From NCBI RefSeq assembly GCF_004798585.1, contig NZ_PPXQ01000014.1:62001-126000 (forward strand): a stretch of DNA of 64,000 nucleotides. The letters are read 5' to 3'. Of this stretch, positions 30,512 to 37,849 are shown piece after piece. Source of the stretch: Massilia sp. Mn16-1_5 (GTDB taxonomy: Bacteria > Pseudomonadota > Gammaproteobacteria > Burkholderiales > Burkholderiaceae_D). The translations under genes were made by a program, and so were the position numbers. The stretch's first letter is position 1. Every line of letters begins with the position of its first letter. Under the pieces are notes generated by a model. The model saw only the letters and a program-made list of their open reading frames with translations, ran no database searches and was not told where the DNA came from.

Positions 30512-32860
30512 TCAGGCGCGCAATGGCGTCGGATCGTTGACGGCATCCTGCAGCGCCTCGGTCAGCACGCGCCCCACCACACCCTCGAGCGCAAGGACCC
30601 GGACCGCCCCGCTGCGCAGGCCCTCGAGCAGCTTCTCGGCCGCCAGCGAAAAGGCTTCCTGGCGCAGGCCGCCCGAGAAAATGAAGAGCGTGCGCAGCGG
30701 ACTGACCCAAGCCAGCTTGAGCTTGCGCACGCTGCCATCGGGCTGCCTGAACTCCAGGCGCGCGCCGCGCTCCAGTGTCTCGACCAGGCTGGCGGCATCG
30801 TCCGGCTCCACCGCCTCTTCCTGGGCCGCCGCCTGTTCCAGGGCGATGCGGCGCAGCGCGTCCTGCTGGGCGGCCTCGACCGCCAGTTCAAGCTGGCGCT
30901 CCGGCGACAGTTCCAGTGGCGCGCGCACGATCGACAGGTGGCATTTCGCCAGTTCGGCAAAGAAGTCCAGGCGTTCGGCATCGCGCCACTTGATGGCGTC
31001 CAGCCATTTGTTGAGGGCGGTGAGCAGGCTGGGGAGCTTGGCAAGCAGGGCCTTGCGCTGCTCCTGCGTGGCTTTCGGCTTCACGGTCCAGACCAGCTCG
31101 TCCATCGTCTGGGTGGCGTTCTCGATCGCGCCCGGCCGCTCTTCCTCGATCAGGTAGGCAAAGGTCAGCACGTCGACCCAGCGCTGCTCGAGGAAGCTCG
31201 AGACCACGCCGACCAGCTCGCCATCCGCCATGCGCACGCGCACGGCCTGGCGCGCCGAACGCGCGGCCACCGTCTGCTTTTCGATCTTCGTGGCGCGTGC
31301 GATCGGCGCGGCGATCGCTTCCTCGGCCGCCCGTTCCTCCACCGCCAGTTGCGCTTCCAGTTCCGCCACCGCCTCGGCGAACACGGCCGGCTGGGCGTCG
31401 CCTTCGCGCCCGATGCGCTCGACCCCGCGCTGCATGGCCTGCATCACCGGATCGTCGACGCCCTTGCGGCCCTCCCAGCCCATGTTCGAGAGCAGGTCGA
31501 TCATGCGCCGCGCCGGGTGCGCTTCCTCGAAGAAGAAGTTCTGGTCGAGCAGCGCCGCCTTCAGCACCGGCACCTGCAGGAAGCGGATCAGTTCGCGGGT
31601 CTCGGGCGGAATGCTGTCGTCCAGCAGCACCGTTTCAAAAATGCGCGACAACAGGTCGAGGGTATGTTCCTCGCCGCGCGGCAGCGCGCCCTGGGGCAGG
31701 CTCTGCTTGAAGCGCGGCAGATAAAAGACGTTGTGCCCGTTGTGCGGGACAGCGGCGCCGGCCTGGCCGGGCTGAGCGGCGGACCCGGCCGCCGGCAGCG
31801 GCAATCCGGCCAGCAGTTCGAGCAATGCGCCGGGCTGGCCGAACGAGCTGGCGGGCATCACCGGGCCAGGCGCGCCCTCGCCTGCCGGTACGAAGCCGGG
31901 TGCGGCGGTGGCGCTACCCGATTGGCCGGGTCCGAAACCGGGATGGGCGCCGGCGGCCGGCCGCGCGCTTGCCGGCGTACCGGCGGCGCCACTGGCCGCG
32001 GCTGCGGCCGGCGCTGCCTGGGCGAACCCGGCCGCGGAACTCGGCCGCCAACCATTCCCTTGCGGCATATTCGGTAAGTCCGGCACCAGCGGGGCGCCCT
32101 CGCCGTCGCTGCCGAGCAGGCTGCGCAGTTGCTGCGCCAGCGCCGCGTCCATGCCGGGGCGGCGGCCACGGCCCGTGTCGCTGGTCTTGCTGATGTGGAA
32201 GCGTTCACGCGCCTGCTTGCTGCGCGCACACAGGGCCGCGTCCGCCGCCGCCAGGAGCGGCCCCAGGTCGAGGAAAAGCTCGGGGCGCAGCAGCGGCAGC
32301 AGCAGCGGATGGTCGTCGGCTTCCGGCGCAAAGGCGCGCCAGGCGTCGTGGATGGCGGAGACGAAAACTTCCGGGCGGAAGGGATTCTGGCCGGGACGCA
32401 GCAGCGCGCGCCCGAGCAGCATGCCGATGCGCACGCACAGGCTGGCCAGCACCTCGGAATGGGCGATCTCGAAAGGCCGGCACAGGGTGCCGAAGGCGAT
32501 CCGGTTGTCGATCTCTTCCAGCGGCACCAGGCTGAGCGATACGGCGTCGGCGCGGCTTTTCGCGCCCGGGACCAGCTCGTCGACCGCTTCGCGCAGCGCG
32601 CGCTCGATCGCTTCGCCGGCCAGGTGGACGAAGGCGTAACTATTGTTTTTCAGGAGCGCGCCGGCCTTGGCGCGGCGGTAGGCGGCCTGCGGATCGAGGC
32701 CGCCCGTGGTCATGTCGCCGAGCGCCGCCACCATTCGGTTGACCATGGCGCCCAGCTGCTCGTTGGCGGCGGCGCTCGCGTCGCGCACGAGCTCGGCCAG
32801 CACCTCGCGCGGGGGCGCGGGCGGCTTGGCTTGAGCGTGATCATTGGCAGCGTGGGCCAT
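30512..32860 (-). CDS. DUF1631 family protein
   Basis: A 782-residue, largely helical cytoplasmic protein of the DUF1631 family, sometimes misannotated as thymidine phosphorylase. Recognisable parts are the N-terminal ALGDMTTGGLDPQAAYRRAK and PLEEIDNRIAFGTLCRPFE, a low-complexity Ala/Pro/Gly linker at about 265-350, and the C-terminal FLQVPVLKAALLDQNFFFEE plus KLAWVSPLRTLFIFSGG, the last resembling a PilZ-like strand region. Biochemical function is unknown. It stands alone between a terminator and a repeat element. Confidence 0.85.
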   Translation of the reverse strand: MAHAANDHAQAKPPAPPREVLAELVRDASAAANEQLGAMVNRMVAALGDMTTGGLDPQAAYRRAKAGALLKNNSYAFVHLAGEAIERALREAVDELVPGAKSRADAVSLSLVPLEEIDNRIAFGTLCRPFEIAHSEVLASLCVRIGMLLGRALLRPGQNPFRPEVFVSAIHDAWRAFAPEADDHPLLLPLLRPELFLDLGPLLAAADAALCARSKQARERFHISKTSDTGRGRRPGMDAALAQQLRSLLGSDGEGAPLVPDLPNMPQGNGWRPSSAAGFAQAAPAAAAASGAAGTPASARPAAGAHPGFGPGQSGSATAAPGFVPAGEGAPGPVMPASSFGQPGALLELLAGLPLPAAGSAAQPGQAGAAVPHNGHNVFYLPRFKQSLPQGALPRGEEHTLDLLSRIFETVLLDDSIPPETRELIRFLQVPVLKAALLDQNFFFEEAHPARRMIDLLSNMGWEGRKGVDDPVMQAMQRGVERIGREGDAQPAVFAEAVAELEAQLAVEERAAEEAIAAPIARATKIEKQTVAARSARQAVRVRMADGELVGVVSSFLEQRWVDVLTFAYLIEEERPGAIENATQTMDELVWTVKPKATQEQRKALLAKLPSLLTALNKWLDAIKWRDAERLDFFAELAKCHLSIVRAPLELSPERQLELAVEAAQQDALRRIALEQAAAQEEAVEPDDAASLVETLERGARLEFRQPDGSVRKLKLAWVSPLRTLFIFSGGLRQEAFSLAAEKLLEGLRSGAVRVLALEGVVGRVLTEALQDAVNDPTPLRA

Positions 32861-32951
32861 GGCTTATTTCTTCCTGTGGCGCAGCTGCGCCGACACGGTA
32901 TTGTTGCACATTATTGCTGCATGGCAATAGTTAGGGTTAAAAATTATTCGT

Positions 32952-33068
32952 GCGCTTGAGAGTGCCTAAGAAAACCGTCAGGGCAAGGCGCAGCGCCGAA
33001 GACAGTACTAGAGTACGGCGAGGCGCTGCAACGCAGCCATGGCGGTTTTGTTAGGCGCTCTAGGCGCC
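32952..33068. repeat. Imperfect palindromic intergenic element of about 117 bp
   Basis: The left half (starting GCGCTTGAGAGTGCCTAAG) and the reverse complement of the right half (GCGCCTAGAGCGCCTAAC) match through most of 50 bp, including AAAACCG and CAGCGCC blocks, around a GTACTAGAGTAC centre. Size and symmetry suit a MITE or ERIC-like dispersed element. It occupies most of the gene-free stretch 32861-33197 between the DUF1631 gene and the chemoreceptor; no coding potential is seen. Confidence 0.65.
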
Positions 33069-33197
33069 GCGCTTCCCTTCCCCTCGTTCACGGCACCCTA
33101 GCCGGACTCTTTAGCTTGCGATGACGCAAATGCCAGGCTTTTTGTTTCCCTAACATAACAAAGTCCCCTCCACTCCATCCCCTCCGAGGAAGCTTCC

Positions 33198-34484
33198 ATG
33201 AAACAGATTCGTCAGCTCGACACCCGCTTCAAGATCGTTGGCGCCTTCGCGCTGCTGTTCCTGCTGGCTTGCGTCTGTGTGCTGTGGCTGATGGCGCAAC
33301 TGGGCCCAGCCGCCGCGCCGCTACGCGGGGGCGTTTGGCTCTGCCTGGCCGGCGGCCTGGCCGTGACCGGCCTGCTGGCCTCCTGGATCGTGCGCGAAGC
33401 ACAGCGGCCGGTACGCGACGCGCTGGCCCTGGCCCAGCGCCTGCTCGATGGCGACCTGCGGGTGCGCACGGCAAGCGGCACACCGGCCGCAGCGGGTGAA
33501 TCCGGCACGCTGATGGCGGCCCTGAGCACGCTGGCCGGCAAGCTGGCCGCGATGATCGCCGACGTGCGCGTGGGCGCGGCCGGCATCGCCACCGGCACCA
33601 CGGAAATCGCGACCGGCAACATGGACCTCTCGAAGCGCACCGAGCAGCAGGCGGCCTCGCTCGAAGAAACGGCCTCGTCGATGGAAGAACTGATCGCCAC
33701 CGTCCGCCAGAACGCCGACTCCGCGCATACGGCCAGCAAGCTGGCGCTGTCCGCATCCGAGGTGGCCGTGAAAGGCGGCGCCGTCGTCAGCGACGTGGTC
33801 GGCACCATGGCCTCGATCAACGATTCCTCGAAGCGCATTGCCGAGATCATCGGCGTGATCGACGGCATCGCCTTCCAGACCAATATCCTCGCCCTGAACG
33901 CGGCGGTCGAAGCGGCGCGTGCCGGCGAACAGGGACGCGGCTTCGCGGTGGTGGCGTCGGAGGTGCGCAGCCTGGCCCAGCGCTCCGCGGCCGCAGCCAA
34001 GGAAATCAAGGCCCTGATCGACGATTCGGTGGCGAAGGTCGATGCCGGCACCCAGCTGGTGGACAAGGCCGGACGCACGATGGACGAGGTGGTCACCAGC
34101 GTCAAGCGCGTCACCGACATCATCGGCGAGATCGCCGCCGCCAGCGCCGAGCAGACCGCCGGCATCGAACAGGTGAATGGCGCGATTGCGGCGATGGACC
34201 AGGCGACCCAGCAGAACGCGGCCTTGGTCGAACAGTCGGCCGCGGCCGCCACGGCGGTGCGCGAACAGGCCGCCAGCCTGGGCCGCGCGACCGGCGCCTT
34301 CATGCTGGCCGGCGACACTCCCGCGGCAGCGCAAGCAGCGTCCTCCGGCACCGTGCGCCAGCTGCCGGCCGCGAAGCCGGCAGCGCGCAAGCCTTCTAAG
34401 CCGGCGCCGGCCGCGGCCGCAAAAACCGTCACGCCGATCCGGCGCGCGGTGACCAAACCGGATATGGATTGGGAAGAGTTTTAA
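33198..34484 (+). CDS. Methyl-accepting chemotaxis protein without a ligand-binding domain
   Basis: It is 428 residues. Two membrane helices at about 13-33 and 46-66 are joined by only a dozen residues, so there is no periplasmic sensor domain. A short HAMP-like stretch follows, then a full MCP signalling domain with canonical tip [20 protein letters not shown] followed by [13 protein letters not shown] proline/alanine-rich linker (residues 375-420) ends in DWEEF, a C-terminal pentapeptide like the NWETF tether for CheR/CheB. It probably senses an intramembrane or cytoplasmic cue. GAGGAAGC precedes the ATG. Confidence 0.94.
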   Translation: MKQIRQLDTRFKIVGAFALLFLLACVCVLWLMAQLGPAAAPLRGGVWLCLAGGLAVTGLLASWIVREAQRPVRDALALAQRLLDGDLRVRTASGTPAAAGESGTLMAALSTLAGKLAAMIADVRVGAAGIATGTTEIATGNMDLSKRTEQQAASLEETASSMEELIATVRQNADSAHTASKLALSASEVAVKGGAVVSDVVGTMASINDSSKRIAEIIGVIDGIAFQTNILALNAAVEAARAGEQGRGFAVVASEVRSLAQRSAAAAKEIKALIDDSVAKVDAGTQLVDKAGRTMDEVVTSVKRVTDIIGEIAAASAEQTAGIEQVNGAIAAMDQATQQNAALVEQSAAAATAVREQAASLGRATGAFMLAGDTPAAAQAASSGTVRQLPAAKPAARKPSKPAPAAAAKTVTPIRRAVTKPDMDWEEF

Positions 34485-34547
34485 GGCGTGGCGCGAAAAT
34501 CGCTAACGAAAAACATTGAAGTATTCAGGGCATCGATTATTTTCAAT

Positions 34548-34568
34548 GTGTAGGAACACATCCTACAC
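34548..34568. repeat. Perfect dyad upstream of KGG stress gene
   Basis: GTGTAGGA (34548-34555), ACACA, TCCTACAC (34561-34568): exact 8-bp inverted repeat 127 bp before the small KGG gene and 64 bp after the chemoreceptor stop. It could be an operator or a 3' stem-loop; no T run follows. Confidence 0.6.
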
Positions 34569-34694
34569 AGGCTCAGGCGGTCATCCGATACCGGTTCAAC
34601 AGTCCGGCTCGCATGATTGCAACACCGAAAAAACTGCTGAATACACAGTAGTTCGGAGAGCAGGCGTATTTCTCAACTTTGAAAGGAAATAATC

Positions 34695-34928
34695 ATGGCC
34701 TCGAATCAAAAGCGCACCCAAGGTGGCACCCCTGAGCAGCACGCGGAAGCCGGCCGTCAAAGCCACAAGAACGACGGCAACAAGCAATCCGGCTCGGGCT
34801 CGGGCTCGAAGCAATCGGGTTCCGGCTCCGGTTCGCGCTCCGGCGGTGGCTCGGGCATGCGCGGCGGCACGCCGGAGCAGCATGCCGAAGCCGGCCGTCA
34901 AAGCCACAAGAACGACAACAAGCGTTAA
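34695..34928 (+). CDS. Small KGG-type stress protein with two repeats
   Basis: A 77-residue, very hydrophilic protein. It contains two near-identical copies of GGTPEQHAEAGRQSHKND (about 10-27 and 57-74) separated by a Ser/Gly/Lys spacer. The repeat is that of stress-induced KGG/GsiB-like, plant Em-like hydrophilins, thought to protect under desiccation or starvation. The ATG follows GAAAGGAAAT. It has its own terminator downstream. Confidence 0.85.
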   Translation: MASNQKRTQGGTPEQHAEAGRQSHKNDGNKQSGSGSGSKQSGSGSGSRSGGGSGMRGGTPEQHAEAGRQSHKNDNKR

Positions 34929-34940
34929 TTCGCTTCGATA

Positions 34941-35004
34941 CGCCACCCCGGGGTGGCGCTGAAATAAAAAGGCCTCGAGCGCAGATGCGATCCGGGCCTT
35001 TTTA
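34941..35004 (+). terminator. Hairpin plus intrinsic terminator after KGG gene
   Basis: First a perfect 18-bp palindrome, CGCCACCCCGGGGTGGCG (34941-34958), then a stem AAAAAGGCC (34966-34974) pairing with GGCCTTTTT (34995-35003), ending in a T tract. The A/T-flanked stem could act in both directions. Confidence 0.75.
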
Positions 35005-35009
35005 TTATG

Positions 35010-35207
35010 GTCGCTTGTTTTATTTATTGTCCGGCTAACGCGACAATATCGGCGAATTTGAGTTTATATCGCAAAAGACTCGTCGATTAATATCGATATA
35101 TACTCGAGTTAACCCGGCCATATAATCGAAAGCAGGTGATTATTCGAGAATTGCCTGCAAAGATTATTTGCATCGGCAACAAAATCGCCTGATTTAATTT
35201 GCAGGCA
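35010..35207. other. AT-rich intergenic island
   Basis: Clearly richer in A and T than the rest of the window (for example ATTAATATCGATATATACTC near 35088). It lies between the convergent KGG and ClpP-like genes. A 10-bp inverted repeat, TGCCTGCAAA (35152-35161) and TTTGCAGGCA (35198-35207), abuts the ClpP-like stop and may form its 3' stem-loop. No gene is seen. Confidence 0.6.
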
Positions 35208-35768
35208 TCAGATATTGCGCAGAATCGCGCCCTTCGGCGGCGCGAAGTCGGTGATCTCGTTGATCATGCCGGCCGTCTTGGCGTCGCGCGAATTCAGGTG
35301 CAGGTCGGAGTACTGGTGGATGGCCCACTGCTCCGGCGTCAGCTCGACGTGCTTGCGCAGGATCGACTCGGTGCGGGCGTCGTCCGCGCGCAGGCCCTCG
35401 ACGATGATGTTCAGCGCGTCCGGGCGCGAACCGGGGGATGCCGTCGCATGCGACTTGTGCACCATGAAGCGCGCTGTTTCGCTGGCGTAACGGCGCGTGC
35501 CCGACAGGTACATGATGACGGCGATCGAGGCCACCGCCCCGCCGTTGTACATGACGAACTCGATCGGCGACTTCGACATGAAGTTGTACAGGCACAAGCC
35601 GTCGCTGACATAGCCGCCGTTCGACTGCACCAGCACGTGGGCCGTCTCGATGCCGTCCTCGGTCATGTGGCCGACCGCTTCGAATACCCGGTGCACCATG
35701 TCGCTGTTGACGTCGCCCGACAGCGTGAACCAGGCCTCCTTGCTTTGTTTCGCTTGATCTTCGCTCAT
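35208..35768 (-). CDS. ClpP-like serine protease
   Basis: It is 186 residues of the ClpP/crotonase fold. The likely catalytic triad is S81 (GGAVASIAVIM), H104 (RFMVHKSHA) and D155 (QYSDLHLNSRDAKTAG), with spacing close to E. coli ClpP S97/H122/D171. It lacks the N-terminal loops of housekeeping ClpP and no clpX or lon gene is adjacent, so it is probably an additional, stand-alone ClpP homologue; partner ATPase unknown. The ribosome site before the ATG is weak. A GC-rich inverted repeat (35827-35834 with 35846-35853) lies in its upstream region. Confidence 0.85.
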   Translation of the reverse strand: MSEDQAKQSKEAWFTLSGDVNSDMVHRVFEAVGHMTEDGIETAHVLVQSNGGYVSDGLCLYNFMSKSPIEFVMYNGGAVASIAVIMYLSGTRRYASETARFMVHKSHATASPGSRPDALNIIVEGLRADDARTESILRKHVELTPEQWAIHQYSDLHLNSRDAKTAGMINEITDFAPPKGAILRNI

Positions 35769-35906
35769 AGTCTTGTTTTGCCCCGCAAAGTGTGAACCTC
35801 AGTTTAACAAATCGAGGAAAAAGCCTGCGCGCACGCCCTCCAACGGTGCGCGCGTGCCCACCCTGGCTCAACAGTCGATGCAGGCCGCTTATTCGCCCTG
35901 CCAAGA

Positions 35907-35935
35907 TTGACATGCGTGCATGGGTGACATATCCT
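35907..35935 (+). promoter_or_regulatory. Sigma-70 promoter of the gcv riboswitch operon
   Basis: TTGACA (35907-35912), a 17-bp spacer and TATCCT (35930-35935) give a start near 35942, a few bases before the first glycine aptamer. Confidence 0.85.
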
Positions 35936-35947
35936 CCACAGTCTTGA

Positions 35948-36129
35948 CCGGGAGAGCGCAGCACAGGCTGCCGCCGAAGGGGCATCACCCAAAAACTCTC
36001 AGGCAAAAGGACCGGTCAGGGGTCGTCGCGCGGCGCGCGAAGGCCACACTCTGGAGAGCGGCCTGTACAGGCCCACCGAAGGGGCAGGCGGAAACGATCC
36101 GCTATCTCTCAGGTACCAAGGACAGAGGG
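35948..36129 (+). promoter_or_regulatory. Tandem glycine riboswitch
   Basis: Two glycine aptamers in series. First, about 35948-36016: GGGAGAGCGCAG, then GCCGAAGGGGCATCACCC and ACTCTCAGGCAAAAGGACC. Second, about 36050-36129: TGGAGAGCGGCC, then CACCGAAGGGGCAGG and TCTCTCAGGTACCAAGGACAGA. These are the conserved cores of Rfam-type glycine riboswitches. It stands between the promoter at 35907 and gcvT and should turn the glycine cleavage operon on when glycine is abundant. Together with the promoter it accounts for the gene-free stretch 35769-36193. Confidence 0.95.
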
Positions 36130-36193
36130 GCGCAGCCCACGTTCGGCTTCCGGCCGGCGTGGCGGCTCCCTTATATTCTGCCCTGAGGATTCC

Positions 36194-37312
36194 ATGACGC
36201 TCAAAGCGACCCCGCTCAATTCCGCACACCGCGCACTCGGCGCCAAGATGGTCGATTTCGGCGGCTGGGACATGCCCGTCAACTACGGTTCGCAAATCGA
36301 AGAGCACCACGCCGTGCGCAGCGACGCCGGCATGTTCGACGTTTCGCACATGTGCGTGGTCGACCTCGAAGGCACGAACGTGCGCGCTTTTCTCCGCGGC
36401 CTGCTGGCCAACAACGTCGACAAGCTGCAGGTGCCGGGCAAGGCGCTCTACTCCTGCATGCTCAATCCGGAAGGCGGCGTGATCGACGACCTGATCGTCT
36501 ACTTCTTCCGCGAAGACTGGTTCCGCCTGGTGGTCAACGCCGGCACCGCCGAGAAGGACATCGCATGGATGCGCCAGCAGAACGAGGCCACCAATAGCGG
36601 CCTGACGATCACCGGCCGCCGCGACGGAGAGAACGCCATCGCACTCGTTGCCGTGCAGGGTCCGAACGCCCGCGCCAAGGTCTGGGAAGTATTGCCGACT
36701 GCCAAGGAAGCGTCGCAGGACATGAAGCCCTTCAACGTCGTGATCGTGCCGGACACCGCCTTCGGCGAAGCCATGGTCGCGCGTACCGGCTACACCGGCG
36801 AAGACGGTTTCGAGATCGGCGTCCCGGCCTCGCAGGTCGAAGCGCTGTGGAACGCCCTGATCGCGGCGGGCGTGAAACCGGCCGGCCTCGGCGCACGCGA
36901 CACGCTGCGCCTGGAAGCGGGCATGAACCTCTACGGCCAGGACATGGACGAGAACGTGAACCCGCTCGACGCGGGCCTGGCCTGGACCATCGACCTGGTG
37001 TCCGAGCGCGACTTCATCGGCAAGGCGGCCCTGCAGAGCAAAGGCCAGAACGCCCAGTTCCTGGGCCTGATCCTGCGCGAAAAAGGCGGCATCCTGCGCG
37101 CCCACCAGAAAGTGATTTCGGCGTCGGGCGCGCTTGGTGAAATCACCAGCGGCACCTTCAGCCCGTCGATGCAGCAGGCGATCGCCCTGGCGCGCGTGCC
37201 GATGGACGCCGCCGTCGGCGACACCGTGCACGTCGAGATCCGCGACAAGAAGCTGGCCGCGACCGTCGTCAAGCTGCCCTTCGTCCGCAACGGCAAAGTC
37301 CTCGCTGCCTAA
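36194..37312 (+). CDS. gcvT: Glycine cleavage system T protein (aminomethyltransferase)
   Basis: Transfers the methylene group from aminomethyl-lipoyl-H protein to tetrahydrofolate, releasing ammonia. It is 372 residues. Family hallmarks are [20 protein letters not shown] at the start, [14 protein letters not shown], the folate region [13 protein letters not shown] and [18 protein letters not shown] near 235-250. GAGGA precedes the ATG. It is the first gene of gcvT-gcvH-gcvP under the riboswitch. Confidence 0.97.
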   Translation: MTLKATPLNSAHRALGAKMVDFGGWDMPVNYGSQIEEHHAVRSDAGMFDVSHMCVVDLEGTNVRAFLRGLLANNVDKLQVPGKALYSCMLNPEGGVIDDLIVYFFREDWFRLVVNAGTAEKDIAWMRQQNEATNSGLTITGRRDGENAIALVAVQGPNARAKVWEVLPTAKEASQDMKPFNVVIVPDTAFGEAMVARTGYTGEDGFEIGVPASQVEALWNALIAAGVKPAGLGARDTLRLEAGMNLYGQDMDENVNPLDAGLAWTIDLVSERDFIGKAALQSKGQNAQFLGLILREKGGILRAHQKVISASGALGEITSGTFSPSMQQAIALARVPMDAAVGDTVHVEIRDKKLAATVVKLPFVRNGKVLAA

Positions 37313-37352
37313 GATTTATAATACCGCCACCATCCAACCTGGAGCCTTTTTA

Positions 37353-37733
37353 ATGAACATCCCAACCGACCTGAAATACACCGAGTCCCACGAGTGGGTC
37401 CGCCGCGAAGCAGACGGCACCCTGACCGTCGGCATCACCGACTTCGCACAGGACGCGCTGGGCGACATCGTGTTCGTCGAACTGCCGCAGGTCGGCAAGA
37501 CCTTCACGGCCGGCGACGACGCCGCCGTGGTGGAATCGGTCAAGGCGGCCAGCGACATCTACGCTCCAGTGAGCGGCACCGTCACCGAGGTGAACCAGGC
37601 GACCGCCGACGCGCCGGACTCGATCAACACCGACGCGTTCGCGGCCTGGCTGTTCAAGCTGAAGCCGAGCGACGCCGGCGCCTACGACGGCCTGATGGAT
37701 GCCGACGCCTACGGCAAGTCGACCGGTAACTGA
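37353..37733 (+). CDS. gcvH: Glycine cleavage system H protein
   Basis: Lipoyl carrier that shuttles the aminomethyl intermediate between P, T and L proteins. It is 126 residues. The lipoylated residue is K64 in [15 protein letters not shown]. The N-terminal [12 protein letters not shown] is typical. It starts 40 bp after gcvT with GGAG upstream; I chose the ATG at 37353 because it matches the family N-terminus. Confidence 0.97.
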   Translation: MNIPTDLKYTESHEWVRREADGTLTVGITDFAQDALGDIVFVELPQVGKTFTAGDDAAVVESVKAASDIYAPVSGTVTEVNQATADAPDSINTDAFAAWLFKLKPSDAGAYDGLMDADAYGKSTGN

Positions 37734-37849
37734 TCCTTGCAGTAAAAGCCTGCGGCGCGCAGCTTGCGCCGTGGGCTGCGATCCCCACATACCCCTCTTA
37801 GTCCGGCCGGCCCTGCCCGTCCACCCGTCTTCTCTTTTTGGCCACCACC

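Noticed and set aside
33062..33197. FliA (sigma-28) promoters upstream of the two chemoreceptor genes.
   Set aside because: No TAAA-N15-GCCGATAA-like sequence found before 33198 or before 42627 on the minus strand.
34553..34580. GGAAC as an ECF or EcfG -35 element before the KGG gene.
   Set aside because: No matching CGTT-type -10 at 16-17 bp; the bases belong to the GTGTAGGA dyad.
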